Position numbers and translations under genes: made by a program
Notes under the pieces: model-generated
The model's input: the letters and a program-made list of their open reading frames with translations, nothing else
The model's database searches: none
What the model was told of the DNA's origin: nothing
From: Acidobacteriota bacterium
GTDB lineage: Bacteria; Acidobacteriota; Vicinamibacteria; Vicinamibacterales; UBA2999
Direction: 5' to 3'
Assembly: GCA_022842985.1 (NCBI GenBank)
Contig: JALHON010000016.1
Location: forward strand, 1-34,162
Length of the DNA: 34,162 nt
Part shown: one piece after another, positions 17,124 through 26,710 of the stretch
Layout: every line of letters begins with the position of its first letter
How positions within the stretch are numbered: the first letter of the stretch is position 1

Positions 17124-17366
17124 CGGCCACCCCCTGGCATGTCACAGAGCACGAATCCTGCCAGCCCCCGACGCTCATACGGCCGTGGATCATGGGCAGG
17201 CGACACCGGTCAGAAGCCTCCAGGGGCGTGGTGTAGTCCGCATCGCGGTGGCGAAGATCTACGTCATCGTCCTGCCCAGGTTCGCACCTCAGGTGCTCAC
17301 TCGGGGCTGACACGTCCGCTCGGTGGTTCTGGCGGACCTTCGATCTGCGGCGGTAGTCCGAACGGC
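17124..17366. other. Non-coding segment upstream of the lipoprotein gene
   Basis: No convincing gene is seen. The stretch should hold the lipoprotein promoter (none stands out) and ends with the second copy of the 32-bp direct repeat. Confidence 0.5.
17325..17356 (+). repeat. 32-bp direct repeat, copy 2
   Basis: This matches 16120-16151 at 25 of 32 positions, starting with an identical 12-base GGTTCTGGCGGA and ending in the same in-frame TAG. It lies 10 bases before foldback copy R, as copy 1 lies 11 bases before copy L. Confidence 0.65.
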
Positions 17367-17562
17367 AGGCGGGATGGCACTGTCCGCTCGGCGGCGACTC
17401 TGAGCGCGGCGCGAACGGATCCGACACTCGCACCGGGAGTGCGGGGATCACTTGGGCAGGGGCTGGGGGCCCCCTAAGGGCTTGTACAGGCGCAAGTCGC
17501 CGGGAGGTGCGAGTGACCGACGCGCGAAGCGGAGCCGACGAGCGGACAGTGCCATTCCGCCT
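17367..17562 (-). repeat. 196-bp foldback (MITE-like) element, copy R (inverted)
   Basis: The ends are AGGCGGGAT and ATTCCGCCT, inverted repeats differing at one position, followed inward by an exact 15-bp inverted repeat GGCACTGTCCGCTCG. The copy is in inverted orientation relative to L and about 86 percent identical over 196 bases without gaps. It ends 14 bases from the stop of the FAD oxidoreductase gene and could also serve as its transcription terminator. No transposase is present. Confidence 0.85.
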
Positions 17563-17576
17563 AGCAGCGGCCGCCC

Positions 17577-18764
17577 TCAGCGCGCCGCGGTGCCGGCCAC
17601 GAAGCGGCTCAGGCGGTACGGCGCCAGCAGATCCACCTCCACCCGGTCGAGAATCTCGGCGGCGGCGAGCCTCCCCACGAGCGGGCCGAGCGTCATGCCG
17701 CTGTGCATCGCCGTCACGTAGATGTCGGGATGCCCGGCGGCGAAGCCCACAATCGGGAAGCCGTCCTTCGGCAGCACGCGCAGCCCCAGCGTGAGCTTCT
17801 CCACCTGCATCTTCCCCATCGCCGGCACCACGGCCGCCATGCGCTGGAGGAACTGCTCGCCGCGCGCGATCGACGTATCTTCGTTGGCCGTGTTCCCGAA
17901 GTCCGCGCCCGTCACGATACGCCCGTTACGCTTCTGCATTATCTGCCCGAGCGGCGACAGCAGCAGGCGGTTCAGCATGGCTGGCTGCGGCGTGGTGTGC
18001 ACCAGGATGCCGGCGGACCGCGTGAGCGGAACGTCGATGCCGGCCAGCTTCGCGAGCGCCGGCGTATCGTTGCCGCAGGCGATGACGAGCACGTCGGCGG
18101 CGATGTCGCCGGTGGTGGTGCGCACGCCACGGAGGCGTCCACCCTGAAGATCCAGACCGGTCACGGTGGCCGGATGCACCACGCGCGCGCCGGCCGCTTT
18201 CGCATGCGCGACGATCACTTCGGTGGCGCCCTGCGGGTCCACGCTGGCCTCGAGCTCGGCATGCACACCGTAGCGCAGCCCGTCGAACCGCGCGGCGGGT
18301 TCGAGGGCCGCCATCTGCGCCGCGTCCAGCGGGCGCAGCGGATAGCCCCAGCCCGCATACTGCCGGTTGACCTCGGTGATACGCGAGGCGAGCGTGGCGT
18401 CCGAGATCCACTCGAGGCTGCCGCCCCACACGATCGGCAGTTCGCCCTTCGTCTCCTGATCCAGCACGCGCCACGCCTCGATGCCGAACTGGCTGAGAGT
18501 GTGGTAGGCACGCGGTTGCTTCTTCGCGTTGATCCACGCAAAGGAGTTCGCGGTCGTGCCCGTGCCCGGCGCCGATCGTTCGAGCAGCGTCACCTCGGCA
18601 CCGCGGCGCGCCAGCCGGTAGGCGATGTTCGCGCCGATGATGCCGCCGCCGGCGATGACGACGCGGTCGCGGCGGGCGCTCTGGAAGGCGTCCACCCGCG
18701 TGCCGGCCAGGGCCACACCGGCCATCATCTGCACCCACGTGCGACGCGAGATCCGTTGCTGCAT
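17577..18764 (-). CDS. Exported FAD-dependent oxidoreductase, DadA/glycine-oxidase-like
   Basis: The 395-residue protein has an N-terminal twin-arginine-like signal (SRRTWVQMMAGVALAG, residues 6-21) and an FAD-binding Rossmann motif VVIAGGGIIGANIAYRLARRG with the acidic strand end LLE. The rest fits the D-amino-acid dehydrogenase/glycine oxidase (DAO) superfamily, including the C-terminal LRVLPKDGFPIVGF and YVTAMHSGMTLGPLVG. It probably oxidises an amine or amino acid in the periplasm; the substrate is unknown. The ATG at 18764 is preceded by TATAAC with a 6-base gap. A longer frame starting at 18824 would overlap the divergent methyltransferase start. Confidence 0.88.
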   Translation of the reverse strand: MQQRISRRTWVQMMAGVALAGTRVDAFQSARRDRVVIAGGGIIGANIAYRLARRGAEVTLLERSAPGTGTTANSFAWINAKKQPRAYHTLSQFGIEAWRVLDQETKGELPIVWGGSLEWISDATLASRITEVNRQYAGWGYPLRPLDAAQMAALEPAARFDGLRYGVHAELEASVDPQGATEVIVAHAKAAGARVVHPATVTGLDLQGGRLRGVRTTTGDIAADVLVIACGNDTPALAKLAGIDVPLTRSAGILVHTTPQPAMLNRLLLSPLGQIMQKRNGRIVTGADFGNTANEDTSIARGEQFLQRMAAVVPAMGKMQVEKLTLGLRVLPKDGFPIVGFAAGHPDIYVTAMHSGMTLGPLVGRLAAAEILDRVEVDLLAPYRLSRFVAGTAAR

Positions 18765-18770
18765 GCCGGC

Positions 18771-18776
18771 GTTATA
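18771..18776 (-). promoter_or_regulatory. Candidate -10 box of the FAD oxidoreductase gene
   Basis: TATAAC on the minus strand ends exactly six bases before the ATG at 18764, the spacing expected for a leaderless message. Confidence 0.45.
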
Positions 18777-18814
18777 ACACGTCGCCCGGACGTGCGGGCT
18801 GCACGTTTGGTACG

Positions 18815-19840
18815 ATGCGGACACCCGTGCCGCCGCCCAGCCGTGCTCTCGGAACCGTGGACACCGCGCCGTTCGCGCGCGCGCTGGACGCCGCGCTGCG
18901 CCGCCGTGCCGCGCTCATCGCGCAGCCGGACGTCACGGCATGGCGCGTCCTCGATGGCAAGGGCGACGGCGTAGGCGGCCTCTCGATCGACCGCTACGGC
19001 CCGGCCGCCGTGATGAACGTCTACGACGACGCGGGGCTGCCAGACGAGGCGGTGACCGCGGTGGCCGCGGTGACGCTCGACTGGCTCGGTCCACTCGGTG
19101 TCGAGAGCGTGTACGTGAAGCCCTTCGTGCGCGACCGGAGCCGCCTTGGCGGCGCCCTCGGCGACGAGGCCACGTCGCCAGTGCCCCGGGCCGGTGTGCC
19201 GCAGCCCGAGGCGCTCGTGGTCGAGGAATACGGCACGCGCTACGAAGTGCGGGTGTGGGACGGCCTGTCCACGGGGCTCTTCCTCGACCACCGCGAACAC
19301 CGGCGCGCGCTCGCCGCACGCCGCCCGGGCCGGGTGCTGAACCTCTTCGCCTACACGTGTGCGTTCTCGATGCCACTCGCGCGGGCTGGTGCGCACGTGA
19401 CGAACGTCGACGTCTCGGGGCGGTATCTGGACTGGGGGCGGCGCAACCTGGCGCTGAACGGCCTCGACGGCTCCACTGTGCGTTTCCTGCGGCGCGACGC
19501 GATGGAGTACCTGGCGCAGGCGTCGCGGCGCGACGACGAACGTTTCGACCTCGTCATCCTCGACCCGCCCACCTTCGCCGCGGCCAACAAGCGGCGTGGC
19601 GTCGCCGCCTGGCGCGCCGTGGACGACTACCCCGCCCTCATCGGCGCGGCGGTGCGGGTGCTGGCGCCTGGCGGAGCGATCTTCGCGGCGTCGAACACAC
19701 GCGAACTCGCAAAAGCCGGAGCACTCGCGGATCTCGTGGACGCATCATCCCCGCGCCCGCCGCGCTGGCTCGAACTGCCGCCGTGGCCGGTCGATGTCAG
19801 GGAGCGGGATCGGGTGGCGGCGGTGTTGTTCGCGCCGTAG
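18815..19840 (+). CDS. RlmI/RlmK-like class I SAM-dependent rRNA methyltransferase
   Basis: The 341-residue protein has an N-terminal PUA-like region (WRVLDGKGDGVGGLSIDRYG, residues 43-62), an RFD-type middle segment ending TGLFLDHREHRR, and a Rossmann methyltransferase domain with the SAM motif NLFAYTCAFS (177-186) and catalytic DPPTF (250-254). This arrangement matches the RlmI/RlmK group that makes 5-methylcytosine or 7-methylguanine in 23S rRNA. The target base is uncertain. Its 3' end overlaps the convergent pseudouridine synthase gene by 44 bases. The ATG at 18815 overlaps a TACGAT box, so a GTG at 18827 is an alternative start. Confidence 0.87.
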   Translation: MRTPVPPPSRALGTVDTAPFARALDAALRRRAALIAQPDVTAWRVLDGKGDGVGGLSIDRYGPAAVMNVYDDAGLPDEAVTAVAAVTLDWLGPLGVESVYVKPFVRDRSRLGGALGDEATSPVPRAGVPQPEALVVEEYGTRYEVRVWDGLSTGLFLDHREHRRALAARRPGRVLNLFAYTCAFSMPLARAGAHVTNVDVSGRYLDWGRRNLALNGLDGSTVRFLRRDAMEYLAQASRRDDERFDLVILDPPTFAAANKRRGVAAWRAVDDYPALIGAAVRVLAPGGAIFAASNTRELAKAGALADLVDASSPRPPRWLELPPWPVDVRERDRVAAVLFAP

Positions 19841-20510
19841 CCGCGCAGGCCTCGACGGCGTCCGCGAGTTCCGGCGCCCACACCTCGCGGTCTTCGTGCG
19901 GCGGCGCCTGCCACACCGTCCATGCGCCCGTCGTGTCGACGTGGCTGCCGAGCACGACGTGTTCGAGATAGAGCGGCCACACGCCCTGGCCGCCGTAGGT
20001 GGCGTCCCCGGCGAGCGGCGCCCCGGCGTGGGCCAGCATGGCGCGAATCTGGTGGTAGCGCCCCGTATGCAGGCGGATGAGCACGTGCGACGTGGCCGCG
20101 TCCTCGGGCGCGGGCGCTGCCGCGACGACGTCCAGAAAGGAGGGTTTGCCGCCCGCGCGCACCACGGTGGCGACGCGCCCGTCGGTGCGCAGGTAGGCCC
20201 TGTGCGGGCCGACCAGGCCGCGTGCGACGTCCACCGGCCGCGCCAGACGGGCGACGTACCACTTGTGCCAGCGACGGCCTTCGATCTCGCGCGAATAGTG
20301 GGCGGCGGCAGCCTGCGTGCGGGCCACGAGCATCAGGCCGCACGCCGGCGCGTCGAGGCGATGCACCAGGCGCAGCTCGCGGTGGCCATCGGCCTGCAGG
20401 CGGCGGACCAGAGAGTCGGCGGCCGGATCGCGCGCGAGTTCGCTTGCGAGTCCGGCCGGCTTCACGACGACGAGCGCGCCGGGCGTCGTCGCGACAAGGC
20501 GCACCGCCAC
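19797..20510 (-). CDS. RluA-family RNA pseudouridine synthase
   Basis: The 237-residue protein isomerises uridine to pseudouridine in structured RNA. The family motif HRLDAPACGLML contains the catalytic Asp53. VVVKPAGL at the start and LHTGRYHQIRAMLAHAGAPLAGDATYGG later are the standard RluA landmarks. It lacks an S4 domain, like RluA and TruC. The GTG start lies 5 bases after the stop of the upstream exported-protein gene. The Pro-rich tail is encoded within the 44-base overlap with the convergent methyltransferase gene. The target site (rRNA or tRNA) cannot be told. Confidence 0.9.
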   Translation of the reverse strand: MAVRLVATTPGALVVVKPAGLASELARDPAADSLVRRLQADGHRELRLVHRLDAPACGLMLVARTQAAAAHYSREIEGRRWHKWYVARLARPVDVARGLVGPHRAYLRTDGRVATVVRAGGKPSFLDVVAAAPAPEDAATSHVLIRLHTGRYHQIRAMLAHAGAPLAGDATYGGQGVWPLYLEHVVLGSHVDTTGAWTVWQAPPHEDREVWAPELADAVEACAATARTTPPPPDPAP

Positions 20511-20515
20511 CGCGG

Positions 20516-21064
20516 CTACTTCTTCGCTTCCCCCAGCAGGGCCGTGAGAATCTGGGCGTAGCGCTCGTCGGTCTCGGCGTAGACCTTCATGTAGTCCGCC
20601 TCCGACATCTTGTCTTCACGCCAGTTGCCGTCGAAGTTGAAGGGCTTGCCCGCCGCATCGCGGACGTCGAAGGGTTCGTCCTTCTTCGCGCGCTTGGGCT
20701 TCAGGCCGTCGGCGCCGATGTCGGTGACGAAGAAGCGCGAGTCGAGCACCGAGGCGCTGTTGAGCTCGATGTAGACGTCACGGTACTCGCGGCGCGCCAG
20801 CTTCTCGTTGAGCAGCGGCGGCGCCGGGTACTTGGCCGACACCACGATGAGTTGCGCCGGGAACGCCAGCACCGCGAGGAACGTGTCGGACGAGTCGGGC
20901 GCGCGCACGGCCACGGCGTCCATCTTCTTGCCGGCGAGCAGTTGCGCCAGCTCCCTGGCCGCCGCTGCCGACTTCGGCTCCTGCGCGAGCGCGGGCTGGG
21001 CCGTGGCGGCGAGGGCCGCGAGGGCTACTACGAGCGAGCTGCTGAACTGAACCAATCGACGCAT
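20516..21064 (-). CDS. Exported protein of unknown function
   Basis: The 182-residue product has a signal peptide (about residues 1-27, ending ALAQE). A mixed alpha/beta body follows, with VVSAKYPAPPLLNEKLARREYRDVYIEL and a C-terminal helix. It contains FFVTDIGADGLKPKR and a following Lys-rich stretch. No family is recognised. A strong AGGAGG lies 8 bases before the ATG at 21064, which settles the start against a longer frame. It is seventh in the minus-strand uvrB-mla run and probably periplasmic; a role in envelope lipid handling is only suggested by neighbourhood. Confidence 0.75.
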   Translation of the reverse strand: MRRLVQFSSSLVVALAALAATAQPALAQEPKSAAAARELAQLLAGKKMDAVAVRAPDSSDTFLAVLAFPAQLIVVSAKYPAPPLLNEKLARREYRDVYIELNSASVLDSRFFVTDIGADGLKPKRAKKDEPFDVRDAAGKPFNFDGNWREDKMSEADYMKVYAETDERYAQILTALLGEAKK

Positions 21065-21101
21065 GCCCACTGCCTCCTGGCGCCGCCCTCGGCGCATATG
21101 G

Positions 21102-21533
21102 TCAACCGATGAAGAGGGATTCTTCGTCGTCCGGCGCGGCCGACTTGTAGGCCGTGCGCCGCCGTGACGCGTCCCGCAGATCGCGGAACGCCGAGAAGGC
21201 GGCACGTGCCGCCGAGAACAGCGCGAAGCCGTTCTTGGCCGGGCCGCCCACGAGCTGCGAGGCAATCGCCATCGTGCGTTCGGCCGAGAGCGCCAGATCG
21301 CCGAAGAGGCGATCGGCGCGTTCGACCTGCGCCGTGGCGAGCGCCGTCGCGCGCTTCGCTTCCGCCGTCATCTCCGTGAGGTTCTGGATGAGCGGCTTGA
21401 CGTCGTGCTCGATCTGCGTCGTGAGCTGGTCCACACGGCGGGCCAGGCGCAGGCCGAGCACGATCGCGCCCACCTGGATGGCCGCCATCACGGCGACCGC
21501 CAGGGCGATGATGGCCAGCCAGACGTCGGTCAC
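21102..21533 (-). CDS. DUF948-like membrane protein
   Basis: The 143-residue protein has one N-terminal membrane helix (about residues 5-28) followed by a long amphipathic helix rich in Ala, Glu, Thr and Gln (VDQLTTQIEHDVKPLIQNLTEM), probably coiled coil. This matches the DUF948 (YtxG-like) pattern. The GTG at 21533 overlaps the stop of the YtxH gene (GTGA), and YtxG/YtxH pairing is also known in Firmicutes. The C-terminus is Arg/Ala-rich and then acidic. The function is unknown. Confidence 0.75.
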   Translation of the reverse strand: MTDVWLAIIALAVAVMAAIQVGAIVLGLRLARRVDQLTTQIEHDVKPLIQNLTEMTAEAKRATALATAQVERADRLFGDLALSAERTMAIASQLVGGPAKNGFALFSAARAAFSAFRDLRDASRRRTAYKSAAPDDEESLFIG

Positions 21534-21817
21534 GCGTTACGTCCTTCTTCACGCGCCTGCTGGAAGGCCTCGCGGCCCCGTTCGATGGCGCTCGTGACGC
21601 TGTCGCGGTTGCGGTTGTAGAACTCGCGGCCCTGCTCGGCCGCTTCGCGCGCCGCGTCGCGGGCCTTGTCGCGGCCCTCGCGGGCGCGCCGTCCCAGGTA
21701 CTCCCGGGTTTCGTCGCCCGAGGCGGGCGCGAAGAGCAGCGCCACGGCCGCACCAGCCACCGCGCCGAGCACGAAGGCCAGCATCACCGATCCGCCGCTG
21801 TTGGTGTCTCTCGACAT
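21530..21817 (-). CDS. YtxH-domain protein
   Basis: The 95-residue protein has the YtxH signature: a glycine/alanine-rich membrane helix followed by ALLFAPASGDETREYLGRR. A charged helical tail comes after it (residues about 45-95, rich in Arg, Glu and Ala). YtxH proteins are small membrane proteins of unclear, often stress-related, function. An AGGAGG sits 6 bases before the ATG. The stop overlaps the DUF948-like start, and mlaD ends 26 bases upstream. Confidence 0.85.
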   Translation of the reverse strand: MSRDTNSGGSVMLAFVLGAVAGAAVALLFAPASGDETREYLGRRAREGRDKARDAAREAAEQGREFYNRNRDSVTSAIERGREAFQQAREEGRNA

Positions 21818-21843
21818 GACTCTCCTCCTGGGGCCCCGCGTGG

Positions 21844-22884
21844 TCAGAAGAGACTGACCTTCACGTTCAGGTATTTCTTGGGGTCCTTGCGGATATCCGA
21901 GACGAGGCCTCGCAACTCGGTCACCGCGGCACTCATATTGTCATAAAGCCGGCGGTCCTGCAGAAGCATCCCGGCGGTGCCCTCGCCGGCGGCGAGCTTC
22001 GTCGAGATATCGTCGAGCCGCGCGGCCGTGGCGTTCAGGCGCGAGTAGAGCTGTTCGTCGGTCAGGAGCTTGCCGGCCGTGCCGTCCCCCCGGGCCAGCC
22101 CGCCGGTGACCTTCTCGAGGTTGGCGGCCGCCTGCGTGGCGGAGGCCGCGAGCGCCGGGTCGTTCAGCAGCGCCCCGAGGCTCCCCTCCCCGCGCGCCAC
22201 TTTGGCGGTGATGGCGTTGAGGGCCCCGGTTGCCGCCACGAGCTCGTTGTAGACGGCCGGGTCGTTCACGAGCCGTCCCAGGCTGCCGCGGCCGCGGCCC
22301 ACGGCCTCGGTCACGCGCGTGGCCGAGGCCATCAGCGCCTCGAGGTCGCGATACGCCTTCTCGTCGGTGAAGAGCAGCCCGAGCGTGCCCTTCCCCGCGC
22401 GCAGGTCGGCGAGCAGCCGCGCCGTTTCGTCGAGGCCCTTGCCGGCCACCGCCGAGAGCGCCGCAATCGAGGCCGGGTCGATGCCGGATGGCACGTAGCC
22501 CCAGTCGGCGACGGGCGTGCCGTCGGGGGCGGGCGTGATGTCGATGGCGCCTTCGCCGAGGAGCGACACGGCGCCGATGACGGCGAGCGACCGGTCGGTC
22601 ACAAGGGGGCGCACCTCATTCGACACTTCCAGCCAGGCCTCCACGGTACTCCCGGTGAGACGCACCTCGGTCACCGTGCCCATCTCGATGCCGGCCACCC
22701 GCACCGGCGTGCCGCTCTTCACGGTGGCGATGTTCTGGAAGCGCACCTTGAGCGGATAGCGCTGCCAGAAGAAGCCGCCGGCGCCGCCGACGGCGAAGAC
22801 CATGAGCGCCGCCATCACCACGGCGAACACGGTGATGATGCCGATCTTCAGTTCCGACCACGCCAGGGAACGCGTTCGCGGCAT
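21844..22884 (-). CDS. mlaD: MlaD/MCE-domain lipid-transport protein with 34-residue repeats
   Basis: MlaD is the periplasmic, membrane-anchored substrate-binding part of the Mla phospholipid transporter. The 346-residue protein has one N-terminal membrane helix (about 15-38) and an MCE domain (about 43-120: VRFQNIATVKSGTPVRVAGIEMG, then LLGEGAIDI). Its C-terminal half contains five repeats of G-x-G-[ST]-x-G-x-[LM]-x3-D, with the first Gly at residues 164, 198, 232, 266 and 300, an exact 34-residue period predicted to be helical. It follows mlaF by 12 bases. Substrate is inferred from the family. Confidence 0.92.
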   Translation of the reverse strand: MPRTRSLAWSELKIGIITVFAVVMAALMVFAVGGAGGFFWQRYPLKVRFQNIATVKSGTPVRVAGIEMGTVTEVRLTGSTVEAWLEVSNEVRPLVTDRSLAVIGAVSLLGEGAIDITPAPDGTPVADWGYVPSGIDPASIAALSAVAGKGLDETARLLADLRAGKGTLGLLFTDEKAYRDLEALMASATRVTEAVGRGRGSLGRLVNDPAVYNELVAATGALNAITAKVARGEGSLGALLNDPALAASATQAAANLEKVTGGLARGDGTAGKLLTDEQLYSRLNATAARLDDISTKLAAGEGTAGMLLQDRRLYDNMSAAVTELRGLVSDIRKDPKKYLNVKVSLF

Positions 22885-22896
22885 GTAGTGATTCTC

Positions 22897-23741
<845 letters not shown>

Positions 23742-23742
<1 letters not shown>

Positions 23743-24511
23743 CAGAACAGCAGCTCCAGCAGCAGTTGCGTGGAAAAGAAGTCCATCGCGATCACGCCGA
23801 CAGACGCGGCGACGACGGCGTTGGTCGTGGCGCGGCCGACGCCCTGCGTCCCGCCACGCGTGCGCAGCCCGACGTGGCAGCCCACGGTGACGATGATGAA
23901 GCCGAGGAAGAACGGCTTGAGCAGGCCCATCCAGACGTCTTCGAGGAAGAGCCCATCGACCACCGACGACCAGTACAGCCCGGAGGCCACGTTCAGGTTC
24001 TGCACCGACACGACCCAGCCACCGAGCAGTCCGACGGTATTGGCGACGACCGTCAGCACTGGCGTCATCAGGATGCCGGCGAGCACGCGCGGCACGACCA
24101 GCTTGCGCACCGGATCGGTGCCGAGGGCCCGCAGGGCGCTCACCTGCTCGGTCACCATCATCGAGCCGAGCTCGGCGGCGATACCCGAGCTGACGCGGCC
24201 GGCGAGCATCAGCGCGGTGAGCACCGGACCGAGTTCCTTGATCATCGAGGCGCTGACGAGACGGCCTACGAAGGGCCGGGCGCCGAACTGGTCGAGCGTG
24301 AAACCCGACTGCAGCGCCAGCACCGCGCCGGTGAAGAGACCCGTGAGGATGACCACCGTCATCGATCCGATGCCGATGGCATCGAGTTGCTCGACGAAGT
24401 CGTGCCAGTAGAACGGCCGCGACACCGCGCAGCGTGCCGTCGCCATGGCGAGCTTCGAATACTCCTGGACCTCGAGCAGCGCGCGCTTCAGCCACTCGGT
24501 GAAAGCGGCCA

Positions 24512-24515
<4 letters not shown>
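23742..24515 (-). CDS. mlaE: MlaE-type permease
   Basis: MlaE is the membrane permease of the Mla lipid transporter. The 257-residue protein has an amphipathic N-terminal interfacial helix and about five membrane helices. The conserved MlaE core motif is present ([40 protein letters not shown], within residues 93-132). The start is either GTG 24515, overlapping the uvrB stop, or ATG 24512, so translation is coupled to uvrB. MlaB and MlaC homologues are not adjacent. Confidence 0.93.
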
Positions 24516-26524
<2,009 letters not shown>

Positions 26525-26650
26525 GGGGACGGCCTCGGTGGCCGTCGCCCACGGGCGGGCGCCGGCGGGCGCGGACACTCCGAGAGCGTACCACAGGCAG
26601 TCGCGTGCATCCCTGCGCCAGGCTCGACAGACCGCCAGGCCCCCGAGGGC

Positions 26651-26656
26651 TATAAT
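26651..26656 (+). promoter_or_regulatory. Consensus -10 box upstream of the DHH gene
   Basis: TATAAT is a perfect -10 match. The -35 is weak (TCGACA at 26624-26629, with an over-long 21-base gap). A start near 26663 would give a leader of about 35-45 bases before the DHH gene. Confidence 0.5.
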
Positions 26657-26671
26657 CGGAGGTTGTCGCAG

Positions 26672-26710
26672 ATGCTGCCGCCGCTGACACGAACGGAATG
26701 CCATCCATGA
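26672..26710 (+). CDS. Possible 12-residue leader peptide
   Basis: A short frame ([12 protein letters not shown]) follows a GGAGG at 26658-26662 with a 9-base gap, and its TGA overlaps the ATG at 26707 of the DHH gene, an arrangement typical of translational coupling. A caution: the TATAAT box would put the transcript start just after the GGAGG, so that site would only be transcribed from a promoter further upstream. Confidence 0.3.
   Translation: MLPPLTRTECHP

Noticed and set aside
16163-17562. Integron attC sites or a gene cassette array
   Set aside because: The repeats fold back, but they are 196 bp, in inverted orientation, and do not show paired GTTRRRY/RYYYAAC core sites at the ends. 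An isolated GTTGGGT at 16544-16550 has no partner. No integrase is present.
16163-17562. CRISPR array
   Set aside because: There are only two copies, far apart and inverted, with no regular spacers.
16163-17562. Classical insertion sequence with the lipoprotein region as transposase
   Set aside because: The interior gene encodes a lipoprotein, not a transposase, and no target-site duplication was found next to either copy.
26525-26704. uvrB extension to the frame start at 26704
   Set aside because: The extra 60 residues look non-coding, cross the divergent promoter region with the TATAAT box, and exceed the normal UvrB length.
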